This document shows, piece by piece, positions 25,652-28,378 of a stretch of DNA of 28,378 nt. Numbering within the stretch: position 1 is the stretch's first letter; the number at the start of each line of letters is the position of its first letter. A model generated the notes under the pieces. That model was not told where the DNA came from. It saw only the letters and a program-made list of their open reading frames with translations, and ran no database searches. The position numbers and the translations under genes were made by a program. The DNA is from Pseudomonadota bacterium (lineage in GTDB: Bacteria > Bdellovibrionota > Oligoflexia > Oligoflexales > Oligoflexaceae): positions 1 through 28,378 of the forward strand of contig JAKQGS010000180.1 in assembly GCA_029556045.1 (NCBI GenBank), written 5' to 3'.

Positions 25652-26555
25652 GGGACGTCCCTTCACCCATAGGCTGTCGGGCCAGATAGTATGCAGCCAC
25701 CATGAAGCAGGTAAAAAACAGCGCTGCAAGACTCATGGCCCAGGCTTTGAAAAAAGACACGATGAACCAGTGCAGCCGGAAAGTCATGTCTCCCCACGTG
25801 ATCATGTGGGATAGACGGGGGATATCCAGCACATCGTCAATCCACAGGAGCTGGCGAAACAACCAGCTCAGCGCCATGAACGTCATAATCCCGATAAGGC
25901 CAAGACCAAACACGTAGAAAAAGGAGCGCCAGTGACTGCCTGATGCCTGGGGGGAGTATTGGAGCGTGAGGCTGCGAAACATTGCACGCCAGATGCCGGA
26001 ATTCTCCCACACCATCTGGATCGGGGACATCATAAGCAGCAGCAGCAATGCCAAACCCGGCAGCAGGAAAAACTGAGCCAGTCCCAAAAAGAGTAAAGCA
26101 GCTCCGCACAGCACCAGCGCGCTGCGGGAAGCGGCGATCATACCCGGAGTGCAACCCTGCCGGAGGGCGGGGCTAGGGGCTCCCCAGAGATAACTGCGGA
26201 GCGAATATAAAAAAGCGTAAAAAGCGGAAAAGACGATGAAGAGCACTCCCAGAAAGGGGGGGAGCATCTGGGTGACAAAACTGAATAATGTCTTGAAATA
26301 ATATGTGAATTCAGGGCCTTGCCCAAAGGGTCCGGTTTGGAGAAGGCCGTTGAAACTCGCCAGGGTCTCCTCGCTGCGGACGATGCCGTAAAGGTAGAAG
26401 GCGATAATGGGCATTGCCATTCCAAAAAGGCTAAGATAAACCGCTGAAATCAGGTGGGATTGAATCAGTTTTGCCCCACTGGACCAAAGCGACCGGGTGC
26501 TCATCGATTGCAGGGAAACCTGAAAAGCGTCCTGGGTTGTGCCATTTGTCAGCAT
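25617..26555 (-). CDS. Multi-pass membrane protein of unknown function
   Basis: A 312-residue integral membrane protein with about six predicted helices; I cannot assign a family with certainty. The segment from FLLPGLALLLLLMMSPI through MVWENSG to WRAMFRSL has a Pro-rich helix followed by a conserved-looking Glu and an Ala-x-x-x-Ser pattern. That resembles YciC/DUF975-like or glycerophosphodiesterase membrane-domain proteins, but this is only a resemblance. The open frame reaches 26639. I prefer the ATG at 26555 because AGGG precedes it at good spacing and the residues before it look non-coding. An ATG at 26504 is another option. It is divergent from queE (36-bp gap) and convergent with the lipoate-ligase-family gene, overlapping its end. 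Confidence 0.75.
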   Translation of the reverse strand: MLTNGTTQDAFQVSLQSMSTRSLWSSGAKLIQSHLISAVYLSLFGMAMPIIAFYLYGIVRSEETLASFNGLLQTGPFGQGPEFTYYFKTLFSFVTQMLPPFLGVLFIVFSAFYAFLYSLRSYLWGAPSPALRQGCTPGMIAASRSALVLCGAALLFLGLAQFFLLPGLALLLLLMMSPIQMVWENSGIWRAMFRSLTLQYSPQASGSHWRSFFYVFGLGLIGIMTFMALSWLFRQLLWIDDVLDIPRLSHMITWGDMTFRLHWFIVSFFKAWAMSLAALFFTCFMVAAYYLARQPMGEGTSLKGSPQPMPPA

Positions 26556-26591
26556 GTCGCACCCTATGTAACTCGCGAAAACAGGAAGATC

Positions 26592-27242
26592 ATGAACCAA
26601 GAGTCTCTCACCATAACTGAGATCTATTCCAGTATCCAAGGAGAATCATCCTACGCTGGCCTTCCCTGTACATTTATTCGTCTGACGGGATGCCCACTCC
26701 GCTGCAGCTGGTGCGATACGGTCTATGGTTTCAAGGGTGGGCAGGTTCGGACGTTTCCTGAGATCATGGCGGAAGTGAAAACTCTGGGTCTTCCTCTTGT
26801 GGAGTTGACAGGGGGGGAACCTCTGGCGCAACCGCAGGTGTGTCACCTCATGCAACAACTCATCGGCGACGGTTATACCGTTTTACTGGAAACATCCGGC
26901 TCGGAGCCCATCAAGGATGTGCCCCGTGGCGTGCATGTCATCATGGACATCAAGTGTCCGGGCAGCGGCATGGAAGAACGCAACCTATGGGACAATCTGG
27001 AGTGGCTGAAGCCCAGTGATGAAATCAAGTTTGTGATTCGTCATCGCGACGATTATGAGTGGGCGTTGTCGAAGATCGAACAGTTTCGTCTAACTGAACG
27101 GAGTCGTCTGTTGATGTCCTGTGCCTTTGGTCTCCTGGAACCACGGCAACTCGCGGAGTGGATGGTGGCGGATAAACTCAAAGCGCGTTTGAACCTGCAG
27201 CAGCATAAATATATTTGGAGTCCCCGTGCCCGTGGTGTCTGA
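26592..27242 (+). CDS. queE: 7-carboxy-7-deazaguanine synthase (radical SAM)
   Basis: QueE turns 6-carboxy-tetrahydropterin into 7-carboxy-7-deazaguanine in the pathway to queuosine and other deazaguanines. The 216-residue protein has the QueE N-terminus ITEIYSSIQGESSYAGLPCTFIRLTGC and the radical-SAM cluster motif C34-x3-C38-x2-C41 in CPLRCSWCD. It also has ELTGGEPLAQ (71-80), ETSGSEPI and DIKCPGSGM. The open frame extends to 26454, but the ATG at 26592 with AGGAAG six bases before it gives the standard start. No queC, queD or queF is present in the window, so it stands apart from its pathway partners here. It overlaps the following aminotransferase gene if that gene uses its GTG start. Confidence 0.94.
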   Translation: MNQESLTITEIYSSIQGESSYAGLPCTFIRLTGCPLRCSWCDTVYGFKGGQVRTFPEIMAEVKTLGLPLVELTGGEPLAQPQVCHLMQQLIGDGYTVLLETSGSEPIKDVPRGVHVIMDIKCPGSGMEERNLWDNLEWLKPSDEIKFVIRHRDDYEWALSKIEQFRLTERSRLLMSCAFGLLEPRQLAEWMVADKLKARLNLQQHKYIWSPRARGV

Positions 27243-28378
27243 TCAGTATCAAAATATGAATTACCTTGAACGCCTGCTGAAACATGAGGGCGAAGATGCC
27301 ACCTATCACTGTGCCGTCAAGCCTTTGGTGATGGACCGCGGTCAGGGCTCGCTGGTGTGGGACGTGGCGGGCGATGAATACATTGATCTGTGCGCTGGTT
27401 TTGGTGTGATGGCTTTTGGTCATGGTTCCACCGTGAGCCAACGGGTTCTCGCGAGTCTCATGCCAGATACCCGTGGCTCCGTACCCTTGATGCATGGGAT
27501 GGGTGACGTCTATCCCACCCGTGACAAAGTGGAACTGCTGGAGACCCTCCAGGCCATGCTGCCCCCGCACCTGACCAAGGGAGTTTTAGCCTTAACGGGA
27601 GCGCAGGCGGTTGAAATCGCCCTGAAGACAGCGCTGTTGACCACCGGTCAATCCGGAGTGATCGCGTTTGAGCATGCCTACCATGGACTGGATCTGGGTG
27701 TGTTGCCCCTCACCAGCCGCGAGGATTTTAAGGCTCCTTTTCGATCCTGGATTGCCGAAAAAAATGTGATCCGTCTGCCCTATGGATGCTCTGCCGCCCA
27801 ATTGCAGCAAGCGATTGAAGCGTTGCAGCAACGGGGTGTTGGTTTTGCCGCTATCATCGTGGAGCCGATCCAAGGGCGGGCCGGTATTGTGGAACCTCCG
27901 GCAGGCTGGCTGGCCTTGCTGCGGGAAGTGACCCGAAAACAAAACGCCCTGCTGCTTTTTGACGAAATATTCACCGGCCTTGGGCGCATAGGCTCCCTGT
28001 CATCCACAGCAGAAGTGTCCGCGGATTTGATCTGCCTGGGCAAAGCGTTGGGTGGTGGTATGCCGCTGTCGGCCTGCTTTGGCAGTGCAGAAGCTATGAA
28101 GGGATGGCCGGTCAATGAGGGTGAAGCGATTCACACCGGAACATTTTTTGGCCACCCGCTTTCCTGCCGCATGGCAACTGCGACCCTTAATGAGCTGCGG
28201 GCGGGTGGCTGGGTGGAGAAGGTTCACCAGCGTTCGCAGGAGATTTTGACCTACCTGCGGTCAACCATCGGTCAGCATCCGATGGTGAAAGACATCCGTG
28301 GACGTGGATACTTTATCGGTGTGGAGTTTCATGGCGAGCCGGGCATTGGCGCCAAAGTCATGGATCATCTGCGGTATC
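27226..28378 (+). CDS. Class-III PLP-dependent aminotransferase, partial (runs off right edge)
   Basis: About 384 codons are visible and there is no stop before the window ends. The protein has class-III features: DVAGDEYIDLCAGFGVMAFGHG near the N-terminus, a LTGAQAVEIALKTALLTTG segment, HAYHG, EPIQGRAGI, the PLP-ring aspartate in LLLFDEIFTGLGRIG, the PLP lysine in CLGKALGGGMPLSACFG, and a GTFFGHPLSC segment. The subfamily (acetylornithine, ornithine, 4-aminobutyrate or other) cannot be set by eye. The start is uncertain. A GTG at 27226 has GGAG just upstream and overlaps queE by 17 bp; an ATG at 27256 has no clear ribosome binding site. Same-strand overlap with queE suggests co-transcription, but no metabolic link is evident. 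Confidence 0.9.
   Translation, partial: MPVVSDQYQNMNYLERLLKHEGEDATYHCAVKPLVMDRGQGSLVWDVAGDEYIDLCAGFGVMAFGHGSTVSQRVLASLMPDTRGSVPLMHGMGDVYPTRDKVELLETLQAMLPPHLTKGVLALTGAQAVEIALKTALLTTGQSGVIAFEHAYHGLDLGVLPLTSREDFKAPFRSWIAEKNVIRLPYGCSAAQLQQAIEALQQRGVGFAAIIVEPIQGRAGIVEPPAGWLALLREVTRKQNALLLFDEIFTGLGRIGSLSSTAEVSADLICLGKALGGGMPLSACFGSAEAMKGWPVNEGEAIHTGTFFGHPLSCRMATATLNELRAGGWVEKVHQRSQEILTYLRSTIGQHPMVKDIRGRGYFIGVEFHGEPGIGAKVMDHLRY

Noticed and set aside
1..28378. CRISPR arrays, insertion sequences, phage genes, rRNA or tRNA genes
   Set aside because: No spaced direct repeats, transposase or integrase motifs, or tRNA-like foldings were seen, and intergenic space is small.

Overview
The window looks like ordinary chromosome from a Gram-negative (two-membrane) bacterium. 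Supporting this are SecA with an envelope M23 peptidase, ExbB/ExbD-type inner-membrane proteins, two proteins with outer-membrane barrel character, and a lipoprotein. Several families together (AgmX/PglI-type protein beside one ExbB and two ExbD homologues, RNase J, FHA-HD-GYP, PilZ, type-2 IleRS) suggest a delta-like lineage such as Bdellovibrionota/Oligoflexia or Myxococcota. That is inference; no rRNA gene is present to settle it. Genes are tightly packed, and no insertion sequence, CRISPR array, phage gene, tRNA or rRNA was seen.

Region 1 (1-9832, all minus strand). Read in transcription order, it starts with an FHA-GAF-HD-GYP regulator. A tightly overlapping run follows: ExbB-like, ExbD-like 1, ExbD-like 2, an AgmX/PglI C-terminal protein and RNase J. 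A PP2C phosphatase, a membrane-anchored LytM/M23 peptidase and the first 238 codons of secA (cut by the window edge) come next. The one-ExbB, two-ExbD, one-AgmX/PglI composition recalls the AglRQS-Glt machinery of Myxococcus. However, both ExbD-like proteins lack the canonical transmembrane Asp, and the ExbB-like protein has Gly where ExbB/TolQ have the conserved Glu.

Region 2 (9959-10981, plus strand). A small secreted protein of unknown function is followed by a PAP2-family lipid phosphatase.

Region 3 (10997-17635, minus strand). A PilZ protein precedes the fatty-acid oxidation pair fadI-fadJ. Overlapping the end of fadJ is a 914-residue exported protein that combines an inactive M1-aminopeptidase-like domain (HExxH and the third zinc ligand all replaced, spacing kept) with a C-terminal region resembling an outer-membrane barrel.

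Region 4 (17745-28378, mixed strands). It holds a short GlpD-type dehydrogenase, an unrecognised barrel-like secreted protein (minus), ileS of the eukaryal-like type, a predicted aminopeptidase lipoprotein, a lipoate-ligase-family protein, an unrecognised multi-pass membrane protein (minus), queE, and a class-III aminotransferase cut by the right edge.

The items most worth a second look are the ExbB/ExbD/AgmX cluster without canonical channel acids and the M1 pseudo-peptidase/barrel fusion. Both rest on motif reading by eye.
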